Shown here: piece by piece, positions 1 through 5,841 of the stretch | Layout of the letters: every line of letters starts with the position of its first letter | How positions within the stretch are numbered: the first letter of the stretch is position 1 | Assembly (NCBI GenBank): GCA_003696705.1 | Contig: RFGD01000156.1 | Span: forward strand, 1 to 9,166 | Source: Alphaproteobacteria bacterium | Lineage (GTDB): Bacteria > Pseudomonadota > Alphaproteobacteria > Rhodobacterales > Rhodobacteraceae | Length of the DNA: 9,166 nucleotides | Direction: 5' to 3' | Notes under the pieces: generated by a model | Told to the model about the DNA's origin: nothing | The model's input: the letters and a program-made list of their open reading frames with translations, nothing else | The model's database searches: none | Position numbers and translations under genes: made by a program

Positions 1-1344
1 CGTGAACCGGAATTCCTTCGCTTGCATTTCCCCCGCGGGGCGCCCTTGCTCGTCCGGGAAGGCTGTTGCTCGAGCGCTCAGGCGATCGGGATGAGCTCCC
101 GGTCCTCGCTCAATGGCCTGCCCGTTCGCCGGACCCGGTGCCTCGCCTGCCGGCGACAGCGCGTTCTTCGCCACCGAATGCAAGGCACTCCCAAGGGCCG
201 AGCTTTCGGTCGCAACCACTTCTGTCATCTGACCCTGAGACGTCCGAGACGCGGCAGCGTGACCCGCCGCACCCTCTGCGGCCATTGCTGGCAGAGCGCG
301 CCCAGCCATCGGCCGAGGAAAAGCGGTCGGTGCGCCAACGCCACCGCGATCGTCATTGTCCGGGACAACCGTCCGAGCACCCGGAAGCGTCGCGCCGAGC
401 GCCTGCTCCGTTCGGGCTGGGCTCGGCACGATCAACCGGAATTCTTCAAGATCGACCGCATTGCTGTCGGCACCGACGGCAGCCATATCGACGGGTTGCG
501 TACGCCCCGGGCTTTGGTCAGCATTCACGACCGCCTCCAAGGAACGGTCCCCATGCCCCGTGAGAGCTTGGACGCCGCCGTCGACCGATGTCGGCGTCTG
601 GTCTTTCCTCGCATCAACAGACGCCGGTTCAGGTGTGCCGACCGGCCGAGGCACTGCACCGGTCGGTCCCGCATCCTCTCCGACGATGGTTGCCGTTGCC
701 GTCACCGGTCCTTCGCCGTCTGTGCGTGCCGCGGGATTGCTCTCGAGGCCCAGCGGGAACGCAAAGCCATCCAGACCTCCGCTCAAGAACGGCGCCGCCG
801 CGTTCGGGCTCCCATGCATCCGGATGACGCTGGCCAAGGCGTTTGCCGCATCTTCGAGAGCGCCGAGCGCTTGCAAGGCATCTGCAGCTCTGCCATCCGC
901 GGTCGGCCACCCGTCAGCTTCGCCCGCGCCCTTGAGCCGCGCGGTAACCGAAGCTCCGATGTCTGCGAGTGAGCCCGGTCCGACGAGCTCTCCAAGCTGT
1001 CCAATGACTTCCGCCAAGGAAGTCTCAAGCTCGGAAATGGCGTCAGACATTGGCACCAAGCCGGACGAGGGCAGGCCTTGGTCCTGCAAGACGCCGTCCT
1101 GGGCAAGTCGCGCCTGCCCAGCTATGCCTGCGGCCCTTTCCGCCAGCGCGTAGAGCAACTCATTTGCGGCTTCGGCGTCCGAAAGCCTGACAGCGGGCAG
1201 CTGCGGCGAGCCCGTCGAACCGGGCGCTACAACCAGATCCGAAAATCCGACGGATGCCGATCCCGCGCCCTGCCCCGGACTGCTTGGCCTTTGCACCAGA
1301 AAGAGCGCGCTGAGATTTTCGACTGGCGACACGGAACTGCCCAA
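1..1344 (-). CDS. Probable FliK-type flagellar hook-length control protein, C-terminus beyond the left edge
   Basis: Reading the minus strand from about 1431 (just after an in-frame TAG at 1434-1432) gives one frame open all the way to base 1, about 448 codons from the chosen start. The product is rich in Ala, Gly, Pro, Thr and Val with few aromatic residues and has several short Ala/Leu helical stretches, for example around bases 1170-940. This is the composition of FliK/MotD proteins, whose N-terminal two thirds are disordered and whose folded C-terminal domain (here missing) switches export specificity. I chose a TTG start at 1344 because a GGAAG lies nine bases upstream; GTG at 1332 (VSPVENLSALF) is the alternative. 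ATG at 1050 would discard well-coded sequence. The flagellar context and the CtrA-type box about 120 bases upstream support the call, but no diagnostic motif is visible, so FliK is an inference. Another low-complexity flagellar protein is possible. Confidence 0.6.
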   Translation of the reverse strand, partial: MGSSVSPVENLSALFLVQRPSSPGQGAGSASVGFSDLVVAPGSTGSPQLPAVRLSDAEAANELLYALAERAAGIAGQARLAQDGVLQDQGLPSSGLVPMSDAISELETSLAEVIGQLGELVGPGSLADIGASVTARLKGAGEADGWPTADGRAADALQALGALEDAANALASVIRMHGSPNAAAPFLSGGLDGFAFPLGLESNPAARTDGEGPVTATATIVGEDAGPTGAVPRPVGTPEPASVDARKDQTPTSVDGGVQALTGHGDRSLEAVVNADQSPGRTQPVDMAAVGADSNAVDLEEFRLIVPSPARTEQALGATLPGARTVVPDNDDRGGVGAPTAFPRPMAGRALPAMAAEGAAGHAAASRTSQGQMTEVVATESSALGSALHSVAKNALSPAGEAPGPANGQAIERGPGAHPDRLSARATAFPDEQGRPAGEMQAKEFRFT

Positions 1345-1460
1345 TCCGCTCTGCTTCCAAGGACCCAGGCCCGCACTATTCCGGCCTGGCTCTGGTCTTT
1401 GTCGGTTTCTTCTTGGATACAAGAATACACGCTACAAACGCCAAAAGAAGACATTTGTAG

Positions 1461-1475
1461 TTAATCAAGGATTAA
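1461..1475. promoter_or_regulatory. CtrA-type binding box TTAA-N7-TTAA
   Basis: The 15 bases are TTAA, seven bases (TCAAGGA), TTAA. This matches exactly the full binding consensus of CtrA, the alphaproteobacterial response regulator that activates early flagellar operons. It lies about 117-131 bases upstream of the FliK-like start, in an AT-rich pocket of a GC-rich intergenic region, so the downstream minus-strand gene is the likely target. That CtrA acts here is inferred; the ctrA gene is not in the window. Confidence 0.6.
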
Positions 1476-1530
1476 TATGGGATGCGGATGCGGCCATCGG
1501 CCGACGGGCGGAACAGCCCAGCTGTCCCCG

Positions 1531-1569
1531 GTGTGCGTGGCCGCATCACCGCATGACGGCCACGCACAC
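1531..1569. terminator. Strong 13-bp hairpin between two minus-strand genes
   Basis: Bases 1531-1543 (GTGTGCGTGGCCG) pair perfectly with 1557-1569 around a 13-base loop. Smaller hairpins flank it: ACAGC/GCTGT at 1513-1525, CGGCC/GGCCG at 1491-1503 and CTCCGC/GCGGAG at 1581-1594. It starts 35 bases past the stop of the 141-residue gene and lies before the CtrA-type box, so a terminator or mRNA 3'-end stabiliser for that gene is the simplest reading. There is no T-run on either strand, so it is not a classic intrinsic terminator. Confidence 0.4.
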
Positions 1570-1603
1570 AAGTCTTCTGGCTCCGCAGGCGGAGTCCCTC
1601 GCG

Positions 1604-2029
1604 TTACGCGCCCGCAATCGCGCGCGGGCGGTGGTGGTAGTCTCGACCCTCCGTTTCCGAAGCAGCAGCACACCCGTCTGTGGACCTGTAACCCGCAAGG
1701 GCCACGAGCAAGCCACCAAGCTCCCTTCCCAGCCGCTCGCTGGATATGTCTTGTCTGTCGACGGCCTCGCGCGACTGGACAAGGACAACGGCTCCCTCCG
1801 GAGCGTAGATGTCGAGCTCTTCTGCAAGAAGGTCAGCGACCGTGCAGCCCGGAAGAATTTCATCGTCTGCCAGGAACAGCGCCGGCTCGTGATCGACGTC
1901 TTTCGTGACGACGACCACTGTCGGAACTACAAGCAGCGCATCCAGAGCCGCCCCGAGCGGCGTTTCCCTGACGGCCAGCGCCTCAACGGCCCCACTCCAT
2001 ATCAGTCCCAACAGGACCTCGTTTTCCAT
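1604..2029 (-). CDS. Unrecognised 141-residue protein in the flagellar region
   Basis: The ATG at 2029 is preceded by a strong ribosome site, GAGGGG with seven bases before the start; this was preferred over an in-frame start at 2062 that has none. The product is acidic in its first 115 residues, with a hydrophobic run LDALLVVPTVVVV (about residues 29-41) that suggests a buried beta strand rather than a membrane span, then an acidic segment and a second strand-like stretch (EGAVVLVQ). The tail, about residues 122-141, is Ala-, His- and Arg-rich and probably disordered. Codon choice is GC-rich at third positions as in its neighbours. It lies between the OmpR-type regulator and the FliK-like gene on the same strand, so a flagellar accessory role is plausible, but I recognise no family. 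A 7-bp GC hairpin (1609-1615 with 1624-1630) lies inside its last codons. Confidence 0.65.
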   Translation of the reverse strand: MENEVLLGLIWSGAVEALAVRETPLGAALDALLVVPTVVVVTKDVDHEPALFLADDEILPGCTVADLLAEELDIYAPEGAVVLVQSREAVDRQDISSERLGRELGGLLVALAGYRSTDGCAAASETEGRDYHHRPRAIAGA

Positions 2030-2408
2030 TATTTGCCCCCTCGGTAAATGGCAGACGCCCAAAGGCTAGCAACAATCGCCCCATAGTTGAACTTCATGTT
2101 TGTTAACGGGAAACGCGGCCGCAAAGTTTGCGCCCGGCAACATGTTACTTATCGCGAGCCCGGCAGCACTTCTGCCGGCAGAGCGTGGGCTCTATAACAT
2201 ATTGTTTTTTCGCGATTGTTCTCGTTGCTGCGCGGTTGCTCGCGCCTAGTCCAAGATCTGGTGCTTCCCACAACATTTTGGGACACTTCGCCGCGGCCAC
2301 ACCACATTTTACAATTTTCGCCTTGACTACCGCCCCGCGTTAGCACTTGAGGTTTGCGCAATCGAGTGTGGCCTGTCTCGGGCGCGCAGGCGACCCGACA
2401 AGCGCGGC
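2030..2408. other. 379-base non-coding region between two minus-strand genes
   Basis: No convincing gene is seen: frames here have poor codon use and no ribosome sites. It holds a TTAA at 2103-2106 (a lone CtrA half-site, about 75 bases upstream of the 141-residue gene), a 13-base palindrome CGCAAAGTTTGCG (2120-2132), a hairpin with a nearby T-run (2156-2210), and an AT-rich stretch at 2270-2325. Just past the regulator's stop, TCGGG (2378-2382) pairs with CCCGA (2394-2398), a weak candidate 3'-end hairpin for that gene. The promoter of the 141-residue gene should lie here. Confidence 0.55.
2156..2210 (+). terminator. Nested hairpin followed by T6, possible plus-strand terminator
   Basis: CCGGCAG (2160-2166) pairs with CTGCCGG (2172-2178) around a five-base loop, and the flanking GAGCCC (2156-2161) can instead pair with GGGCTC (2187-2192), giving two overlapping folds. 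A run of six T lies at 2205-2210, twelve bases past the outer stem. On the plus strand this resembles an intrinsic terminator, though the T-run is further away than usual. No plus-strand gene precedes it, so it could end a small RNA, or be only a leader structure for the minus-strand gene. Confidence 0.3.
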
Positions 2409-3137
2409 TCAGGAACTGTGGGCGTTGAGCCAATCCAGCCCGCTGACGTCGAGCCGATAGCCTTCCGCGCGGACGGTTTCGAGCGTTATGCCCGATCCGA
2501 ACGCCGCCTGAAGCTTTCGGCGAATGCTTGCGACGTGGACGTCGAACTTTCTGTCACCGTATTCCCAAGGCCGGCCGTCGACGATCCAGCTGAGTTCGTC
2601 GCGTGTGACGACGGCCCCGTCGCGCTGCATGAGAAGGTGAACGATGCGCGCCTCCGTTGCCGTCAGGGCGGCGCGGCGCGCCATCTCGGTCTCCGCATCC
2701 CAGTCGATGCGGCCATCCCTCCCGAACTTGAAGTCGTGGATCCCGCGATCGGCAAGCCGCACTTCAAGACGCAAGGCCAGTTCCCGGAGTTGAAGCGGCT
2801 CCCGCACCACGTCGTCGGCGCCAGCAAGGAAGGCTTCGACGGCGGCACAGTCATCGCCCTCCGAAACCACGGCAACAACGACGGGCCGATGGCCCGCACC
2901 ATTCGCGGCACGGACAACATCGCGGCCTGAGTCAGGCTCTCGGGTCAAGTTCACCACGACGACCTCCGGGCGCACGCGCCCAGCGGCAAGGGCCGGCTGG
3001 GCACGGGCTGCCACGCAGAAACGCGTCGAGCGATCCGCCACTACCTGGAACAGGTAGGACAGCGTCGCGGCAAGGCCACCGCTTGCTCCGACCACAAGCG
3101 CAAACGGCTCGCACCTCTCCTGTGGACCAGCCGCCAT
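2409..3137 (-). CDS. Orphan OmpR-family regulator with a degenerate (pseudo-) receiver domain
   Basis: This is a 242-residue DNA-binding regulator. Residues about 10-130 have the receiver layout but lack its chemistry. The acidic pair after the first strand is replaced by Gly17-Ala18 (ALVVGASG), the phosphoacceptor Asp by Asn63 (VVVVNLTREP), and the conserved Lys by Arg112 in GADDVVREPL. Residues about 155-230 form an OmpR-type winged helix: LTATEARIVHLL, the recognition helix DVHVASIRRKL and the wing TVRAEGYRL. It therefore probably works without phosphorylation. Atypical receivers of this kind occur in FtcR (Brucella) and Rem (Sinorhizobium), OmpR-type activators encoded within flagellar clusters, so this may be a functional counterpart; orthology is not shown. 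GGAG, five bases before ATG 3137, fixes the start. No histidine kinase gene is adjacent. It is divergent from the small helical gene, with 244 bases between them. Confidence 0.85.
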   Translation of the reverse strand: MAAGPQERCEPFALVVGASGGLAATLSYLFQVVADRSTRFCVAARAQPALAAGRVRPEVVVVNLTREPDSGRDVVRAANGAGHRPVVVAVVSEGDDCAAVEAFLAGADDVVREPLQLRELALRLEVRLADRGIHDFKFGRDGRIDWDAETEMARRAALTATEARIVHLLMQRDGAVVTRDELSWIVDGRPWEYGDRKFDVHVASIRRKLQAAFGSGITLETVRAEGYRLDVSGLDWLNAHSS

Positions 3138-3381
3138 CTTCTCTCCAAAAGCACATCGGTGGACGCGGTGATTCGCGTCGCTTCACTGACTGTTGTTTCC
3201 GCGTCGTCGCCAATTCCGGCGCACCGACTACATTGCTCGTGATTCTGCAACACGGTCACCGCGTACCATCAAAAAATTCTCGAGTGCGGCAAAGGCAGAC
3301 AACAACCCGACTCTAGCACGGGAGGGGACCCTGTGAAGAAAATTTGCGGGGCGTTCGCAAATAATTAACCCACATTTCTGT
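3138..3381. promoter_or_regulatory. Divergent regulatory region between the OmpR-type gene and the small helical gene
   Basis: The 244 bases contain an inverted repeat GACGCG/CGCGTC (3162-3167 and 3174-3179) about 25 bases upstream of the regulator's ATG, which is a good place for an operator. They also contain three GANTC sites (3170, 3241, 3309), a hairpin ATTTGCG/CGCAAAT (3342-3348 and 3356-3362), and TTAACC at 3365, a CtrA half-site 14 bases before ATG 3382. A GGAGGGG (3321-3327) precedes GTG 3333, which opens an 11-codon frame ending at TAA 3366-3368. No clear -35/-10 pair was identified. Confidence 0.45.
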
Positions 3382-3720
3382 ATGTTGTCCTTGCGGCTGC
3401 AGAATGCGCTGCAGATAGCGCAAGAACTGGAGACGCTGGCAATGGCACAGAGCAGCAGCTCACGAGTGGCTCGCGAAGCGGCAATCGCTGCAATGGAGCG
3501 TGTGCGACTTCTTCTGGAAGCCCTTGATGAAAGGGATATTCTGAAGGAGACCCTGGCCGCCGCGCACCGGACGATCCACGAAGCGACGGCGCAGCCCCGC
3601 ATGCGCGCCGAGGCGTCGAGCGGACAAGGATACGACGCGGACCCCATCCGTTATCCTTGCGACATGGATGCTCCCCCTGCGCTGCAGGAAGGAGACCGCG
3701 CAAGACGCCGTCTCAATTGA
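3382..3720 (+). CDS. Small helical protein of unknown function (112 residues)
   Basis: The first 70 residues are almost entirely helix-forming with heptad-like Leu/Ala spacing (for example RVRLLLEALDERDILKETL), while the last 40 are polar and probably disordered (acidic and Pro-containing, ending RARRRLN). There is no signal peptide, membrane span or metal motif. Codon use matches the neighbouring genes, which argues against its being a shadow frame. The start is uncertain: ATG 3382 has no ribosome site, whereas ATG 3442 has GGAG nine bases upstream and would give 92 residues. It stands alone between the OmpR-type regulator and mucR, with more than 230 bases on either side. I do not recognise it. 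A small flagellar or regulatory accessory protein is possible, but only from position. Confidence 0.5.
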   Translation: MLSLRLQNALQIAQELETLAMAQSSSSRVAREAAIAAMERVRLLLEALDERDILKETLAAAHRTIHEATAQPRMRAEASSGQGYDADPIRYPCDMDAPPALQEGDRARRRLN

Positions 3721-3958
3721 GCCGCTTCAAATGGAGCGCGATGCCCGCTATACGGCGACCGAACGGATTGGTCCGCTCTCAAGGCGCTGCGCAAGTCATT
3801 TGATCCGCAGCCCAAGGGTCAGAAGACCCAAGAACCCTCACGTAGCGACCGGCGACAAGAAAGAAGAAAACTTCTTGGCCAATTGAAACATCCTTGCTAT
3901 CGTTCGATGATTCAAGGAGTCAAGGAACGCTACGTCCTTCCTTGATACGGGGTGCGAG
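3721..3958. promoter_or_regulatory. mucR upstream region with direct and inverted repeats
   Basis: No gene is supported in these 238 bases. The mucR-proximal part holds TCAAGGA twice (3912-3918 and 3920-3926). The second copy is half of an inverted repeat, TCAAGGAA (3920-3927) with TTCCTTGA (3938-3945), centred about 26 bases before the ATG. Two GANTC sites (3909, 3917) overlap these repeats. TTGAAA (3883-3888) with GATGAT (3906-3911) at 17 bases is a weak sigma-70-like pair. Two small hairpins lie upstream: GGGTC/GACCC (3816-3829) and AAGAAG/CTTCTT (3861-3876). MucR/Ros proteins commonly repress their own gene, so the repeats are candidate operator or leader elements. Confidence 0.45.
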
Positions 3959-4450
3959 ATGTTTGGTAATAGTAGTGAGAGGCTGCTTTCGGGCAAGCCC
4001 GCAGAGACGTGTGAAGAGGCGCTCGCAGCCGCGGCGACAGTGACCGCAGCATTCGCAGGACGCAACGACGCGACCGTCGAAGAAATCGTGGCGCTTGCCG
4101 CGAAACTGCTTCGGTTGTTTTCGGCCGGCGGTTCGCGGGAACTCGAAACTGCGAAGCGCCCTGGGAGGCAGGCGGGGAGCGAGGTGACGCCGATCGCGCC
4201 CGCTGTCCCGATCGAGGCGGCCGTCCGCGAAGACAAGGTGACGTGTCTTTGCTGCGGCAAGTCTTTCACGATGCTCAAACGCCACCTCAGGGCCGAGCAC
4301 GGCTTGTCCGAGGACGACTATCGCGCCCTCTTTTCGCTGCCCGAAGACTTCCCGTTGGTTGCGCCAAGTTATTCCGCCCGAAAGGCCGCCTACGCGCGGC
4401 GTGCCGGGCTCGGCAAGTACGAGCGCAAGGTCAGCCCGGCGTCGTCCTGA
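3959..4450 (+). CDS. mucR: MucR/Ros-family zinc-finger transcriptional regulator
   Basis: This 163-residue protein ends in the Ros/MucR fold. Cys96, Cys99, His109 and His114 (CLCCGKSFTMLKRHLRAEHG) give C-x2-C-x9-H-x4-H. The family's LSEDDYRALFSLPEDFPLVAP block and a basic tail (ARKAAYARRAGLGKYERK) follow. Residues about 25-56 match the helical oligomerisation part of the family. A linker of about 35 residues separates the two and makes it somewhat longer than the usual 140-150 residues. Members bind AT-rich DNA much as nucleoid proteins do and control motility, exopolysaccharide, virulence and cell-cycle genes in alphaproteobacteria. The start at 3959 has GGGG about six bases upstream. motB follows after 148 bases in the same direction. 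Control of the nearby flagellar genes is an inference from position. Confidence 0.92.
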   Translation: MFGNSSERLLSGKPAETCEEALAAAATVTAAFAGRNDATVEEIVALAAKLLRLFSAGGSRELETAKRPGRQAGSEVTPIAPAVPIEAAVREDKVTCLCCGKSFTMLKRHLRAEHGLSEDDYRALFSLPEDFPLVAPSYSARKAAYARRAGLGKYERKVSPASS

Positions 4451-4598
4451 AGCTGGCTCCAAAATCCATCAAACTGCCATCATTGTGTCCCGCCTTTGGC
4501 CAATTGTGCTGCGAGCTTGCAGTCGTCAGGCTTCGGGCGAACGCTTCCCGGCCTGATTTGCGATCGGAAATACCCGAACGAATGAGGCAGAGGGGGCA

Positions 4599-5795
4599 AT
4601 GGCGGGACCTAAGAACGCGGCAAGTGTCGTCCGAAAGCTTGAAGTCGTCGAGGAGGGTGGTCACCACGGTGGCGCCTGGAAGGTCGCATACGCGGACTTC
4701 ATGACGGCGATGATGGCGTTTTTTCTTCTGATGTGGATCCTTTCCTCGTCGGACGAACAGAAACTGCGAGGAATCGCCGAATATTTCACCAATGCCACGC
4801 AGCCCGGCGGGAGCGGCGTTCTGGATGGTGCAACCCTCGGCCCCCGCGGCACGCTGAACGCTTCCAATGGCTCGATTGTCGCGCGTGGGTCCGAACTCGG
4901 GAAGATTGACGATCCCTCCCCCTCCCGGTGGGAGGTGAGAGACATGACCAACGAGCCGCTGGGAGACGGCGTTGCGCAAGCGTCCTTTGGCCCTGGCGTC
5001 GAGAAGGAAAAGGCAGAAAACAAGGACTATGCCAAGAGCACCGAAGCGCCGCCGGTCGACAGCGCCAAGGATGTCGAGGCAACGACCTTGACTGCGGACG
5101 CCGCCCAGGCCCCCGACCACAGCGCCGACGACGCGCGTTTCGCCGAGCTCCAGAACGAGATCATGCAGGCGATCCAGGAAAACCCAGACCTCACGCCGCT
5201 TGCCAAGAGCATCATCTTCGAGCGCACACCCGAGGGTTTGCGGATCCAGCTCATCGACCAGGAAGGCAAGCCGATGTTCGACCGCGGCGGCGCCAAACCG
5301 CGGGAAAATGCGCTCATCCTCATGGAAAAGCTCGGCAAGTCCCTTGCGCGCATCCCGAACGACATCGTCATTACCGGGCACACGGACGCAGTGCCCTTCG
5401 CGGACGCCTCGACCTACGACAACTGGGATCTGTCAACTGACAGGGCGAATGCAATGCGCCGTGTTCTCGTCCGCGCGGGCGTAGAGGCTGCGCGCTTCAA
5501 GCGCGTCATCGGCAAGGCGGACACGGAGCCTTTGGTCGCCAGCGATCCGAACGACCCCTCCAACCGCCGCATTGCAGTGCTTCTTCGCTACCAGCCTGTG
5601 AAGGAACATCCGAGCCACGCTCAAGAAAGGCAGGCCGAAGTCATCGAAGCCGGCGACGACGCCAAAGGCCCTGAAATTCCAACCCGTGCGTCGTTCAGCG
5701 CCGCAGTTCCGGACGCAGGCCCGAAGGCCGCCGTCGATCCACGGCCGGTCGTTCCTGAGGATACTTTCGAAAATCTTCGGAACATCCTTCGATGA
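4599..5795 (+). CDS. motB: MotB, flagellar stator subunit
   Basis: MotB forms the stator with MotA and anchors it to peptidoglycan. The 398-residue product has a short cytoplasmic head, one membrane span at about 28-49 (AYADFMTAMMAFFLLMWIL) and the proton-carrying Asp33 (Asp32 in E. coli). A plug-like segment (about 52-65) follows, then a polar linker to about 180, then an OmpA-like peptidoglycan-binding domain at about 205-330 with GHTDAVP (260-266), WDLSTDRANA (276-285) and NRRIAVLL (322-329). A polar tail of about 70 residues is added. It is longer than the 308-residue E. coli protein because of the linker and tail. The AGAGGGGG just before the ATG supports this start. Unlike the common motAB pair, motA lies 1.4 kb away past an inverted gene. 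The next gene converges, with 46 bases between the stops and no clear terminator. Confidence 0.97.
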   Translation: MAGPKNAASVVRKLEVVEEGGHHGGAWKVAYADFMTAMMAFFLLMWILSSSDEQKLRGIAEYFTNATQPGGSGVLDGATLGPRGTLNASNGSIVARGSELGKIDDPSPSRWEVRDMTNEPLGDGVAQASFGPGVEKEKAENKDYAKSTEAPPVDSAKDVEATTLTADAAQAPDHSADDARFAELQNEIMQAIQENPDLTPLAKSIIFERTPEGLRIQLIDQEGKPMFDRGGAKPRENALILMEKLGKSLARIPNDIVITGHTDAVPFADASTYDNWDLSTDRANAMRRVLVRAGVEAARFKRVIGKADTEPLVASDPNDPSNRRIAVLLRYQPVKEHPSHAQERQAEVIEAGDDAKGPEIPTRASFSAAVPDAGPKAAVDPRPVVPEDTFENLRNILR

Positions 5796-5841
5796 GGCCT
5801 CCACCGGTGTCGCTCGAAGTCTGCCCCGACCCTCGATGGCG

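Noticed and set aside
22..1153. Long plus-strand frames across the first 1.15 kb
   Set aside because: Their products are Arg/Cys/Ser-rich with poor codon use, and the minus strand carries a continuous, better-coded frame over the same bases.
1609..1630. CGCCCGC/GCGGGCG hairpin as a terminator
   Set aside because: It lies within the last codons of the minus-strand gene and has no T-run.
1553..2047. Plus-strand frame of 164 codons
   Set aside because: It lies opposite the 141-residue minus-strand gene, which has a strong ribosome site and more natural protein composition.
3668..3886. 72-codon plus-strand frame after the small helical gene
   Set aside because: There is no ribosome site, it overlaps the previous gene and its composition is unlike a protein.
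3871..3900. Sigma-54 promoter before mucR (TTGGCC ... TTGCTAT)
   Set aside because: The GG and GC cores are 17 bases apart; sigma-54 promoters need about ten. No other sigma-54 site was seen in the intergenic regions.
4431..5381. Long minus-strand frame opposite motB
   Set aside because: It is the antisense of a certain motB gene; high GC at third positions keeps the opposite frame open.
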